NCBI GenBank assembly: GCA_018697195.1 | Contig: CM031857.1 | Coordinates: forward strand, 52,597,471-52,661,470 | DNA from: Certhia americana | Lineage: Eukaryota; Chordata; Aves; Passeriformes; Certhiidae | Direction of reading: 5' to 3' | DNA length: 64,000 nucleotides | Shown: positions 12,801-24,825 of the stretch, one piece after another | How positions within the stretch are numbered: position 1 is the first letter of the stretch | How the letters are laid out: every line of letters begins with the position of its first letter | Program-made: the position numbers and the translations under genes | Notes under the pieces: model-generated | What the model was told of the DNA's origin: nothing | What the model saw: only the letters and a program-made list of their open reading frames with translations | Databases searched by the model: none

Positions 12801-15800
12801 CTCCTTCAAGAGTACAACAGCCAATTCAGGTACTGTGTATCCACATTCTCATATATATACACACACAGACACATAATCATCTTCAAAATTATACATTATT
12901 ACACACACACACATATATATGTGTATATATATATAACATTCACACACATATATATATATAATCTTCAAAAAGCAAATACCTGCACTTTAAAAAGGTACTT
13001 TAAAAGGCTTAAGACATTAAGATGTATATTTAGCTTAATACCTATACTAAGACAGGAGAGAGAGTTAAATGTGCCTGAATCATCAGAAGAGATGTTTTGA
13101 AAGCTTAAATGAGAAATACTGAATCTAGGCTGCTTTGGTATGGTGCTTTGTAACAAAAGGATTCAGGCATGCTTTGCTTTTTTGTTTGCACAAAGGCAAA
13201 TAAGCTCTGCATTTGCATTTTTTGCTATAGAAGCAAATACACTGATCCTATTCCTTCAGCCCTTCTGACAGCTCATTCATGGGCAAAATCACCAGCACTC
13301 ACTGCCATTGCCTCAGATACTTGTTACTGAGACAGCCTTCTCCCAAATGCAAGCCCAGTTTTTCACAATCACTTTGTCTCTCACTCGTTTTCCACCCCCT
13401 TGTTTCCTCAGGCAGGGTATCAGCTGTATGCTATGCCCAGCCTCTTTCTTAGCATCACTGCACACATTTATGTTTATCTTTCAGAGCATGCAGTAGTACC
13501 TTGAATGCTGGTGAACATAAGTACAGCACGTTTAGGATCTGGGAGCCCCCAGATCTGCACACTGCACTTATACGAGCTTAACTGCTGATAAGGAACATGG
13601 AATTCCCAGAACTGCATCTGTCACTCAATCACTAACACTAGCTATGAATAATACTGGCCCTATGTGGAACATAGGACTTTGTTTTCCTCACAGTTGCATT
13701 TGTGCCAATGCAAATCCAGGGATGGGTTAAGTTGGAAAGGTAGTTTCCTTTCACTGTGCACTGCTATAATCAAAGGCAGAATTTTGTCCACAGTGTTTTG
13801 ACCTACGTTGGGAACGTTTCCACAGTCTTTCAACATCCAAGTAAACAGCGTGCAGGGTTTCAGGGATACTGCCATAGTCTCATACTTTGAGGGTGTTACT
13901 TAGGATTCACAGAATCACAGAATGGTTGAGGTTGAAAAGGACTTTCAGTAATCACATTCTCCACACCTCTGCTCAGGCAGGGTCATCTACATCTTGTTGT
14001 CCAGGACTATATCCAGTTGGCTGTTGAGTACCTCCAAAGACGGAGACTCTAAATCCTATTTGGGCAACATATGCCACACCCTCAGGCGGCCTCCCCCCAG
14101 TGAAAAAAAATGTTTTGTGATGTTCAGAGGGAACTTTCTGTGTTTAAGTTTGTGCCCATTGACTCTGGTTCTGTCACTGGGTACCAGTGGAAAGAATCTG
14201 GCTGCATTCTCTTTGCACCCTGCCTTCAGGTAGCTATAACCATTGCTAAGATCCCACCTTCAGGCAAACCAGTCTGAGCTCTTTTGTCCTTTCCTCACAG
14301 GAATAATGCTCCAGGCCTTTCACTGGACTCTCAAGCTTGTAACTCTCTCTTTTGTTCTGGAGAGCTCAGAATTAGACACAGCACTTCATGTGTGGCCTCA
14401 CAAGTGCTGAGCCGTGCAAAATGATCGCCTCCCTTGACCTGCTGGGAATACTTTTACTAATGCAGGCCAGGATGTCATTCACCTTTTCAGCAAGGGCACA
14501 TTGTTGGCTAATGGTCAACTTGTTGTTCATCAGGCCCCCTCTTCTTCTCTGCCAAGCTGCTTTCCACCTGGATGGCTCTCAGCATATACTGGTGCAAAGT
14601 GTAGGATTTTTCACTTCTGTTGCTGAACTCCATGAAGTTTCTGTCATCCCATTTCTCCAGCCCTTTGTGGTCCTTTTGTACAGCAGTACAACCCTCTGGT
14701 GTATCAGCCACTCTTCCCAGTTTGTGCTATCAGCAAATTTGCTGAGGGTGAACTCTGCCTTCTCTCCCCCATGAGCTAAATTATTAGCGAAGATCTTGAA
14801 CTCTGATTACTGGCCTTCAGCTATGCTTCACCCTGCGATCACTACCTTCTGGGCCACTTTTCAAGCAATTTTGCTGCCTGCTCATCCCACCCTCAATTCA
14901 TCAGCTTCTCTATGAGGATTTTATGGCAGACAGTGTCAAAAGCCTCCATAAAGGCAGATGCCTGATAAGAAACATCCCCTTGCTCTCCCCTTGTCTATCA
15001 AGCCAGTCATTTAATTGTAGAATGTTAGTGAATTGGTCAAGCATGACTTCCTGGTGCCTGCTGCACCAGTCACAGTTCTCAGTCCTCTAGCATTTATTTG
15101 GATAGCTTAATTTGTCCTCCCTACTGCTTGGGATTGCCATACTTCTGGATACCATACTGTAAATAAAACCTACTTCACTGGGGAACGAGATAAACACTTT
15201 TTGAGGTTACTTCCTTGGGGACTTTGCTGACAGTTGAAAGCTTTCTTCTAATACAGATATAAATTTATATTCTACTGTAATCTGGACTGTACCAAGGTAC
15301 ATGAGCCTATTTTCAGTGTATCTAAGAAGGAAAATGGGGAGGAATAGTTAATGTATTTACCATCTGTGAAAGTGATACTTAGGTACATTTACATTTATGT
15401 AAGAAAGTAAGCAAAATTTAACTTTTTCTCATGCCCCATATAGTTTCCCACAATGGAAAAGTTTGTGGATGTCTGGCCACAGTTACATTATGCAGTGGCA
15501 GCTAGGTGATCATCTTCTCCCCACTGTTCTTATGAGAAATGGAAATGACAGTCTTGTCACAAAGGAGAAACACAGGGATGTTTCATCACAGTAAGGGCTT
15601 TGAGAAATGAAAGCCCAACTCCCACATGCACATAATCAAAAAGAAGTGAAATGAAGCAGCACAGTGCTCCCCTGAAAGCAACCATCAATGCCTGTACTGT
15701 CCAGAACTACATCCCAGGTTCCCCTTGCTATCAAAATGAGGCTCTCCTGGAAATAATTCAGCACTTTAGGCTCCAGAACAATGAAGTGACTCTAGGGCAA

Positions 15801-18800
15801 GGACACTACAGAGTACAAAGCCCCATGCTAACTCACTCGCACAACAATGTGGGCTGCTGCTTAATGAGAGGAGCTGATGGAACAGGGGAAAAGGAAAAGG
15901 CAATGGTGAGATCACTAAGCCCTGAGAAGTTTGGAAGTTTTTGGGTTATATTTGAAGGGATTTGGAAAACTTATGCTAACTATACCACAGGCAGTCATAT
16001 CACCATGTAACTTAGACTGGGGAGAACTACAGGAGGTTAATTCAAACTTACGCTGATACAAATGAGTACAGGTAAAATAACATCCTTTATTATATTTTCA
16101 GCCACGGACCTCCAGATTTAACATGGCTGAAAGGCCAGAAAGCATTAGAGTACATGGCCACTATGGTCATTACTATGAGAAGCTTGACAACTTGCAAAGG
16201 AAAGCTAATGCACATTATGACCTTTCTCATATCAGCCAAAGAGCTGACAATTACTACAAACTAAGAGGACAAGTTTCACCTCCACCTCCACCACCTGACT
16301 GGTAAACATTTCACTCTATTTATGTCTGTCTTGTGTATTTTGAACTATTACCCTTCCTGAGTAAGTAACACTGGGCATAGCTGATTTAGTGGAATGCCTT
16401 CTCTGCTTTGTCTTTGATAATTTTTTTTTAAGTAAATTTGTTAAACAGCTACACAATTTCTGTTCCTTTTCATCCAGAAATTCCATTGGAATTGACCTGG
16501 TGTTTGACATTTCATTGTCAAAATGCCTCCCAAGTCTCAGCCCAATCTTTTACCGGGTACAAAGTTCAACAACCTTTCTATGGATCTCTAATTATACCAT
16601 ACTGTCTCTCTTTCACACCAGGATGAGAATAATACAAAGATCAGAAGCAGTTCTGCAGTGAAGGGAACAGAGTGAGAGGCAGGCCATGAAAGTGGGTTTT
16701 TTTCCATGCAGTGCTTATATTTCTGTTTCAGATATAAAGACCCTTTCTCTAGCAGTTTATTTACTTCAAAGCTTTTCTCTTACAAAGTAGAGGTACAACC
16801 TTAGGAGACTTCCTGTCCATTCTGTGACTGGCCATTTTAGGCGTGGATGAACATAGAAAATATTGAGAAAGAAATTTTGAATGCTTCCAAAACTTCCTTT
16901 AAAGCTGACAGAACCATTAATTTTTATTCAACAACAACAATGTTTAGAATGTTTTACAGGTCTTCAGATTTAGAACATCTTTCCTGACCTGAATTTATGG
17001 TGTATTATTTAAGGACAAAGTCAATTCAGTCTGACTCTCTGCGGCACAAGTGGATTCCCAAAGTAGGAAATGAAATTAATGGGAAACAGGGAGCTTACAA
17101 TTGACTGATGGTTATTTTATATCAAAAAGCAAAGGAAAAGTTTAGAAACTACACAAATTTTGACTGATAGAATTAGGCACAGAGGACAAAGACAATAAAA
17201 AAGTTGCTGCATATACAGCCTCCATTCTGACAATTTTCACTCATTCTGAGGACCAGGGAAATCAATTTGTTTTAATTGATGCTTTCAATACCATATATCA
17301 AATAAAAGGTGGAAGGGCTTTGCTGCACTATTCAATAGCCTTAAGTAACTGAAGTAATAGGAAAGGGAATGCCTGGAAAGAATGTTTCCTTATTTTACTT
17401 TGTGCCATATTTATACATATTTTATACATATTTATATTTTTATGTAGTACAAAGCAAGCTCTATTTGTCATATGTGGTAGAACTTATAGAGAATTATATG
17501 TGCAAAGGTAGCAGAGTCTGTGAAATAAAACATAGTATGTGTACATCACTTTCTTCTCTCAGGACTGCAGAATTTCTTCAAAGGCGGTTTGAAGCCCAGC
17601 AGTACAAGATTAAAGTGGAAAAACAGATGGTAGGTAAATGCTGAACCACAGAATAAAATCTGTAAAAGAAGGAGAAAGAAAATCCAAAGATGAATTGATG
17701 TATTTTGAACAGCAAACTGTAACACTGTCAGGTAGAAAGTTTTGCTCTAGCAAATTCCCTCATCTGCTCTGCAATGTTCATCCCGAGGTTTTATCTTCTC
17801 ATACAAAATTGTAACAATGTAAAATCTACTGTGACTTTTTGCTCCAAAAATGTACACTTGCATTACTATGTTCTTCAGTGGAACAGGGAGAGTAATTGAG
17901 TAAGCACTGAAGGAGAGGATTCTAAATGAAAACTCCTTTGCTCTGGGATTCATTTGTACGTCCATAGGGACTGCGACCATCCTCTGCTGACCCATATTGT
18001 GACCAAATACAGCAGCAGAAAACAAAGGAAGAGCATCTCCAAAACCATCAGCAAAACATGTCTAGAAAGAATGAAATGAAAGAACAGGTAAATTAATCAC
18101 TTCCTTAATTGCCTACAACTCTCTTCTTATACTCCTTGACAATAGTATTCCTGGCATAAGAATTTTTTTCATCAGACCTTTTCATTCTCTTTTCCATCAT
18201 CGATTCTTTTCCATTCTTTTCCCATCTTTTAATAGAGAAACAATGTACTTTTATAGTTTTGCTACTGGGTGACAGAGAAAACAAACTGATACTTCTATCT
18301 TATGTGAACATATATAAATACATTTAATCTTTCTATCTTCGGTTTATTAAAAACATATTCTACCCTACTGTTCTTTAATAGGAGTATTTGAAACAATTGC
18401 AGAAAATTCGGGAAGAATACCACAGCAATATAAAAGAGTTCAGATTTAGAGCAGGCGTACTCCAGGTAACAAAGCTCAAACATATGGGTACTCAAGTTTA
18501 CTTTTTTATGCTAGAATACTTTATTAGGAATTGAAATGAACATTTAAAAAAAATGTTCCCTAGGAAAACCAGAAAATACAAGATAAAACCTATCTTGTGA
18601 GGCAAAGGAAAGCTGAGCACCAGTCTGAAAACAAAGATATATCTGGAACAGGAGAAGAATCACTTCAGGTACCAGTACCATCTCCAGCTAAATAGATCTT
18701 TCTGAGCAAGTCCCACACTGTCTTTGATTCATTCTCTGGGACTAATCTACCATCCGTAGTAACCTCCTCAGTGATCCTGGATCTAACTTTTACTAAAATG

Positions 18801-21800
18801 AATTCACACCACTTGTTGAAATAAAGTGAGTTAAAGGCAGCCAGAGCCACATTAGGAGAGAATTTGGATTCCCAGTGAATTAATGAGAAATGCATAATAA
18901 TGAAAAAGAAACATTAGATTTTGGGCCTGCCTGGGGTCACTTTGTTTCCATGGGCTCTCAATCTTTTGGAGAAACGGCATAAAAGTAAAATCTGTAAATT
19001 GTTGTGGTTTCTCCTGAGGCTGAAGGCATGCACTGATTGACACAGATCACAGAATAAGCTGTATGCCATTATTTACTTTGCTTTTCTCTGACATGTTCTT
19101 ACAGGAGACATAATATGAAAAGGAGTAGTTAAATATTTTTAGATGTTGTCAGAAAAGAAGTTGTTGCAAAACAGGGCTATACTTTCTACAGGCATAGATT
19201 TCCACTGAAATCTTGATTTTAATCACTTCCAAAGTTTTCCATAATGAAATGTGTCTGAGTCATCTTGCATGTGATCATAAAAAATAAAAGATTTATTATT
19301 TATATCTTGATACAGTACTGTACCTTTCATTCATGGGTTTTTGAGAAATCAGGTGTTCGCACTTTATGCAAGAATTTCTGTTTTTCTTTTTGCCAGATAA
19401 GCCAGAATTGGCAATGAATGGAATATTCTTACAGATCTATGTAAAGGAAATTCATGCCTATATTTGCTTCTTAAAGAAGTTTCTTTCTTTATGTGGTATA
19501 CACATTACACAAAGAGTGTAATTCAAACAGGTTTTTTTTCTCTCCTTCCAGGATATGGTGGAAAACTTTAAACAAATAAGACTCCAGGACAGGCAAGACC
19601 AAACAATAGAAAGGAGACATAACACAAAGGTATACGTCTTTACTGTTGCAATAAAAAAAAAATTTCTTATTAAGTCTCTACATTTCAAATTACTGTGTTA
19701 CTGTGATAGGTTTGGAAATGAAGTTATTTGAGTCTATTAAGGGTGCTGGCTTTCTGTTTGTTTAAAGTTTATATCAGAAGAAAATAAATGAGCTTTTCTG
19801 ATCATTTGAGGGAGATTCCTGTTAGATATTCCCACCTAGTAATCAATCTCTACCTCCTCCTCCTCCTTATATCAAACTGCATTAGTAGCACATGGGAACT
19901 CATGTTTATTCAAAGTCAAGCCAGATGTCCAATTTTAAACTATTTTGTTATAAAATGTGATTCCCTACACTGCTTTTTAAATCATAGAAGGAGATGGGAA
20001 TTGAATTAGAAATGCACATACAATACCAGGAATGTTTCTGACCGTAAGATCACTGTGGACTAAAAGTCTTTTGTGAAATATTGCATGGAAGCAGTACAAT
20101 ATTCAGTTTCAGTTCTGGTTGACCACCTGCTATAAGAACCAACTCTGTATTGCAATGATTTGAATTTAGTTTTTATTAAAGGCCCTTAAAATCAAAAGTG
20201 GATGCAGTAATTTTAAAATATCACTGAGGGAAAAGGGTTATATTTAAGGAAATCTATTTTTGTCCTATGTGTTCAACCTTGACCTTCTTAAATAGAAGAA
20301 AAATGTTGTTAAATAGAAGTTATTTTCAGTAAAAGAATAATTTTAAAATTTGCAGTTTCATACGATCTGTGTACTTTTAATTAAAAGCTTTTATTTATTA
20401 AGACAAATTATTAACATGTGAATTTGTTTTAGGGAGGTGTAAAATTTGAAATTAATTTGGATGTATGTTTTCCTGAGGAAGACAGCATTCAAGAAGCAGA
20501 GGTAAGTTTCAGTTATATTCAAAGCATTTACATTGAAATCTGAAACCATGACAGCTACAAATCTAAGATTTGTTTCCATTACCATCATCCTCTGCCTTTG
20601 TTATAATGAAATTATTGAGGATTTGTTGTCATGTTGCATATGTCTGCCCTTCTACAAGAGGATAATTTCTTTGAAGAGAATTGGGTGATACTTGGGTCAG
20701 TCTTTCACATGGTAAAATATGAAGGAGTGCAGATATTTATATTTCCTAAAATGGGCTTGAGAGGAAGAACCTGTCTCATAAATGAGTTAGTCTGCAAATG
20801 CTAAATTTGATTTGTAGATTGTTTTAGTACATTTCTGTTTCTTGTCAGAAATGAAACAGTATTGTATCATATCACAAAGCAAGAACAACTACAGACAGTA
20901 TTATATTTTCATTAAATAAAATTATATTTGTGGCTTATCAACATGTAATAGCACCTATTAAGATTTTTATTAGAATATTAGAATTTTAAAAAATATTCCT
21001 AACAGTAACAAAAAACCTATTTCTAGTATATATATATTTAATTTATAAAGCACTATTTTGTCATTCTGTTGTTTCACATCTCTGTGGAGCCCCATGCAGC
21101 CCTCTCTGATGCACAAATCACAATGTGGCTTCTGAGTCCTGCTGCTTCAATTTTTGTTACACAATTTTCCTGTACATACATGAGGTTGGCTGGCAAACAC
21201 AGTAAAATGAGAAGGGATTAGCTATTGTACCTTATTTTTTTACTGTTTCCAGAGTAACATACTGTTTTTTCAGGTACTAGATAAACTCAATGAGACTTTA
21301 ACTTTTGTGGATGGTGAGAATCTTAAGGAGAAATTGGTGGAAGTTTATGAAAATCATACAGACAGAGCTTTGGAAAAACTGTCTGACTACCCAACAGGTA
21401 TTTACTGGAGAGATACAATGCTGAGTATTAATCCTGGAAATTACATAGGAGTTAGATAAATTCAGTAATTCCAGGCTATAGCAAGTTTATCTCATGAGAT
21501 CTTTCTTTATATCACACAATATTATAATCATGTGGATACCTACTTTACAAAAAAATCCAAAGAACTTTACCTCTTCTTTTTCTCTTCCCCATAGAGTCCA
21601 TACATGATATGAAAAAAACCAAGAAACATTGGCATCCTGGAGCTCCTCAGACACTACTGAATTTTTTAGCTGATGCTGATGTCACAACTGCATGTCCTAC
21701 TATGGCTGGAAATGAACTTGGTGAGAAAGTTTTGGCTTTCAGTGAAAGCAGTGAGCACCTAAAATTCAGACTGAATTCATTCATACCTCAACATTCACAT

Positions 21801-24223
21801 GATCCAGCAGGCTTTTAATTACATGATTTTGTAACACCAGAATACTATACATGTTAAACCACAGAAAACAGCTGTCACTTTCCCCTCTAACACTGCAATT
21901 GCTCATATGTATCAAGAGCACTGTGTTTTATGAGTCATTCTGTGGCCTGGCTCAGAATGCCAATCTATGCAATTAATCATCTCACTTTCTCAGGCCTTGA
22001 GCTGATAACACACAGGAAGGAGGGCAGTGAGTGCCAGAGCCATCCTGGAGTGTGGTGGAGTTCTGTTTTCCCTCTGCACATAGTGGCAGTGCCACCACTG
22101 TCACAAGTGCCACCTCACACAGCTGTGGCTGTGGTGATGCTCCACTTTGGGAAAGTCCCTAAGCTTCTTACAGTACCACTGTGTATATTCTCAGACAGAG
22201 AAGTATCTTCAGTGACTGGTTTCTGCAAAGAAGGAGCTCTTCATGCATTTCAGCACGCTCCTCACACCCAAGGTAGACAAAAAAGAACCTGAAGAGCTTG
22301 CATGGATAGTAAAGACAAAGCAGAATATTAGTAATACACCACCTTCTGTTCATTCTGCCTTAGATGAAAGACCTCAGGGCACAAAAGAAAAAGGAACTTT
22401 CCTAAAGCTCTTTCAAAGCAAGAAGCCAACAAGTTTCAGAGAAAGGACTGCTCAGTGAAGCTGCATCTGCTTATTCCAGGTTTAATAAGAAGTTATTCAT
22501 CCAGTAAAACCAGTGTTAAACATTTTTAGTGATGAGTAGTCCAGACTATTTTTGCCCTATCCATCAGATCAAGTACCAATAAAAAACCCCATGAGTATTC
22601 CATAAAGGAAAAAAAATAGATTCCAAAATTACACAAAAGGAAGAAATCAGTGTTGAGACAATAAAGTCTGAGTCCGACAAAAGACAGTGCTTAGCTACAG
22701 TAATGCTTTAGTGACCTGACAACTTTGCTGTTCTTCAGCTGACCATGTTATTCTGCCTGAAGACATCCCAGAAAACAGGAAGCAGTGGAAACAGGCACCA
22801 CCAGAGACACTCCTGAGCATTTTAGCAAAAGCAGAGCTGTCTGATGATTCCTTTATCTGTTTTGAGGAAGACAAAGGTAGGAATTTTTTTCCTGTAAAAT
22901 CTGCATGGTTCTCTTTACTGTAATATTTCTTCTACCCTTGGCAAAGCATCTGTGATGAGAAACACTTTGAAGCAGTTTGCAACCTAGATAAACAGGGGCA
23001 GAACCTCTGCTCTGTCCTGAAGCACTGAGAGGCCTCTTCCAGGATGTTGTTTTCCAAAGCAGGGACAAGCGCAAGCCCTACTTACTGGCTATTGCCTTCA
23101 TATATAATTCTTTCATCTGCTTGAGTAGACAGAGGAAAGAAGAAAGCAGGCTGGTAGGTACCACAAACTGGAGCTAGCCTCTGTAACTGTTGAGGTTGAA
23201 GAATCCTATAAAAAGCATTTATTCAAATACATACATGGTGACTTAAATGACAGTGGTGACTTTACAACAGGATCCATGCTGATACAGCTGACAATTGATT
23301 CAAACTCTCCTACACTGCAGCCCACTTTCCTAAGGTAACAGACTGTTTAAAAACTACATTTTACATAAAATTACATTTACTTTGCATCAGCAGAAGTGTG
23401 ACATTTACATTGTTGTAATTTGAACAAAACACTTCAAGCATTTATTTATTTATTTGCTCTTCCTTTACACATACTTTTATACTTTTCTACTATACAACTG
23501 AAGGAAAGTTTCTCTTTCTTTACAGAAGAGAGATTAACTCTGTTGCCTACAGAAGAAAACAAGGATGATGATTCAGAAACATACTCTGCTGTTGCTGTTG
23601 ATGAAGGTAGACTTGAGCCAAGATCAGATGATGAAGACACGTAAGTCAAGCACATCAGCAGAAAAATCCACACAACTGGACAGTTTTTTAGGTTGCATTG
23701 TCTTAAGTTTTTCTGTGTTCTTAAAAATCATTAAATAAAGAAAACTTACAGAGTCTTCTAATTTAACTTTTAATTCTGGAATTTGTCACAGACAGTGCTT
23801 TCATTAAAAATTACAGTAGAAATATTAACATGGCCTTGCAGCTCTTTGCTCTTGCCTTTTAAATAGAGGTAAACAATCTGCCAGAGAGAGAAGAAACAGC
23901 TCACAATTAGGTGTGTCGCTTGAATATTATTTTTAAAGTGTTTAAAAAGACCCTCCTTGAACTGAGAAAGGTTTGTAACAAAGTTATATTTATTTAATTA
24001 ATATAATTGTCTTGTTTTACTGTGCAGGAATTTTGAAGATTCTGAGGATGAACTCAGACACGAGCTGGAGGAATCTCTGGAAAAATTGTCAGCTTCTCCA
24101 GCAGAGAGAACCATGGAGTCTCACATCTTTTCAATAAATAAAGATCAAACATATGAAAAAAAGATGAGTTTACCTCACAAACTTGGAAAATCTGATGATG
24201 ATTTAGAAAATAATCATGTGTAG
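810..24223 (+). CDS. NEK5: NEK5, NIMA-related serine/threonine kinase (22 coding exons)
   Basis: Coding exons: 810-926, 2685-2781, 4207-4304, 6117-6200, 6307-6377, 7528-7614, 8655-8709, 10780-10980, 11067-11148, 12696-12829, 16102-16301, 17563-17629, 17968-18087, 18382-18465, 18564-18668, 19552-19629, 20433-20501, 21274-21397, 21595-21720, 22739-22876, 23526-23640, 24028-24223. They sum to 2448 nt (815 aa plus stop) and every junction is GT-AG and in phase. The kinase domain is residues 1 to about 260: glycine loop GEGSFG (11-16), ATP lysine K33, catalytic HRD (126-128), DFG (147-149) in the NEK-type LGDFGIAR, and GTPYYLSPE. Then come a basic linker, a coiled-coil section with [14 protein letters not shown] and KNEMKEQ as in NEK1/NEK5, and an acidic tail. 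The family acts at cilia, centrosomes and the cytoskeleton. The start is chosen because MDKYE matches the family N-terminus. The tail from exon 19 on is longer than the human NEK5 I remember, so the last exons are less certain than the kinase. Confidence 0.94.
2782..4206. other. NEK5 intron 2
   Basis: This is AT-rich intron. It contains a short CA/TA-rich tract around 3230-3330 and a T-run at 3821-3846. No other feature was recognised. Confidence 0.6.
4305..6116. other. NEK5 intron 3
   Basis: This AT-rich intron contains a long T-run at 5669-5698. No transposon or gene was recognised in it. Confidence 0.6.
5669..5698. repeat. Long T-rich homopolymer run
   Basis: About 30 bases of T broken by a single C lie in NEK5 intron 3. 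The length is likely to vary and to be error-prone in sequencing. Confidence 0.8.
6378..7527. other. NEK5 intron 5
   Basis: The middle (about 6670-6960) is less AT-rich than the rest and may be a decayed repeat, but I could not assign it to a family. An antisense open frame there has no recognised similarity. Confidence 0.4.
7615..8654. other. NEK5 intron 6
   Basis: AT-rich intronic DNA. I see no gene, repeat family or structure in it. Confidence 0.5.
8710..10779. other. NEK5 intron 7, partly CR1
   Basis: The first 1.3 kb is unassigned AT-rich sequence. The last third is a CR1 LINE 3' fragment that ends about 95 bases before the exon 8 acceptor. Confidence 0.6.
10090..10685 (+). mobile_element. 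CR1 LINE 3' fragment, sense
   Basis: The end of the CR1 reverse-transcriptase region (CACCTGGAGTGCTGCATCCAG, then an AGGAGGGCCACAAAAATGATCAG-type block) is followed by the CR1 3' UTR signature. That signature includes CAAGGCCAGGTTGGATGG and CCCTTCCAACCCAAACCATTC, ending in CTATGACTGTG. Such ends are typical of avian CR1 elements. Several indels and stops show it is a dead, 5'-truncated copy. It sits inside NEK5 intron 7 in the same orientation as the gene. Confidence 0.9.
11149..12695. other. NEK5 intron 9
   Basis: AT-rich intron with an A-rich run near 12005-12027. No gene or transposon was recognised. Confidence 0.5.
12850..12961. repeat. AC/AT compound microsatellite
   Basis: Tracts of AC and AT dinucleotides alternate just after the donor of NEK5 exon 10 (12829). 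They include short inverted AT/GT blocks. The tract is probably polymorphic in length. Confidence 0.8.
13907..15070 (-). mobile_element. CR1 LINE fragment, antisense, about 1.15 kb
   Basis: It opens with the reverse complement of a CR1 3' end (CACAGAATCACAGAATGGTT). It continues through typical reverse-complement CR1 3' UTR and RT blocks, including GTGATGTTCAGAGGGAACTT and TTTGTGCCCATTGACTCTGG. The block AGGCCAGGATGTCATTCACC and the region around TTATGGCAGACAGTGTCAAA also match. It is the longest single CR1 piece in the window and differs in sequence from the copy at 10.1-10.7 kb, so it probably belongs to another subfamily. It lies in NEK5 intron 10. Its boundaries are approximate. Confidence 0.88.
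15071..16101. other. Remainder of NEK5 intron 10
   Basis: Unassigned intronic DNA follows the CR1 fragment. An open frame at 15651-16010 has no family resemblance and no splice context that would join it to NEK5. Confidence 0.5.
16302..17562. other. NEK5 intron 11
   Basis: AT-rich intron with nothing recognisable beyond the splice sites (GTAAAC donor, CTTCTCTCAG acceptor). Confidence 0.5.
20502..21273. other. NEK5 intron 17
   Basis: AT-rich intron with a short TATATATA tract near 21030. Nothing else was recognised. Confidence 0.5.
21274..24223 (+). other. NEK5: NEK5 C-terminal exons 18-22 with acidic tail
   Basis: These exons encode residues 584-815. Exons 19 and 20 each contain a Trp followed by an APxTLL/PPxTLL helix-like block, which looks like an internal duplication. 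Exons 20-22 are strongly acidic ([30 protein letters not shown]), and the stop TAG is at 24221-24223. Splice sites are clean (TTCTTCAG, TTTACAG, TGTGCAG acceptors) and the phases close on the stop. I know of no defined domain for this part. Confidence 0.75.
21721..22738. other. NEK5 intron 19
   Basis: This intron holds two overlapping open frames (21930-22292 and 22243-22458) with no recognised similarity. I treat the interval as intron because exons 19 and 20 join in phase without it. Confidence 0.5.
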
Positions 24224-24692
24224 TTTGTGTTTGGTGTTAATGCACATCATGAAAAAACCCTACAATTAATAGAAGGCTGTAATTCTTTTGCTTTAAAAGA
24301 AAAACAAATCAGGGTACTTTTTAGATGTCTGAGCATTGAAAAATCCTCATCCAGACTGAAATACTGTTTCATTATTCTGAGCTAACTAGACATACCTGAC
24401 AAGTCTAGCTTGAGCAAGTTTCTGACTGTGTACTCTGTTTAATCATTTTTGTAACATGTAAGAGAGTCTCCTAGTTTGTGTATTTTGTTTCCCTGGATAA
24501 ATCAACTCCTGGTTTTAAGAATCTCTTCCAGCTTTTTTATAATCAACGTGTACTGCCAGTACAGCTTTGTAATCTGCAGTTTCATTTACACAGTAGTGAC
24601 CCAATGTAGTAACATCAGCTGCTCAGGAGTTTTATATAGTAGCAGTAAAAGGCTTTATTAGCACCATGAGAATTGTGTATTCCCTGGTTCCT

Positions 24693-24698
24693 AATAAA
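24693..24698 (+). terminator. NEK5: Poly(A) signal AATAAA for NEK5
   Basis: A canonical AATAAA lies about 470 bases after the NEK5 stop, with a second at 24775-24780. Either would give a 3' UTR of about 0.5 kb. The second is followed by the CR1 remnant that separates NEK5 from ALG11. Confidence 0.6.
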
Positions 24699-24825
24699 AC
24701 ATGTAGGTATGTAGGTTCTTCCAGCCAAATTTTTCCACATAAAAAAAATTCATACAATCCACATGAATCTTTAAAATAAAGGGAAAACTACAGTCTGTAG
24801 TCTGATTTTAGCAGTTTTTTCAAAG

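Larger units (their letters stand above)
11067..20501 (+). other. NEK5: NEK5 linker and coiled-coil exons 9-17
   Basis: These exons encode residues 271-583. Exon 11 ends in a run of six prolines before a tryptophan split across the intron (PPPPPPD-W). Exons 12-14 are rich in Glu, Gln, Lys and Leu ([28 protein letters not shown]) and look coiled-coil forming. Exons 16-17 carry the FKQIRLQD and GVKFEINLD blocks that are also found in mammalian NEK5. Exon 10 uses an unusual acceptor after TTATTATTAAAAAG, supported by phase and by the RNEWKPP family match. Confidence 0.85.

Noticed and set aside
12850..12961. CRISPR-like or regulatory array
   Set aside because: It is an ordinary AC/AT microsatellite without spacers.
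14388..14774. Plus-strand open frame of 128 codons in NEK5 intron 10
   Set aside because: It lies inside an antisense CR1 fragment and is a reverse-strand shadow of it.
21930..22458. Two overlapping open frames in NEK5 intron 19 as possible extra exons
   Set aside because: Exons 19 and 20 already join in phase, and no acceptor/donor pair would insert these in frame; the translation is not conserved in any family I know.
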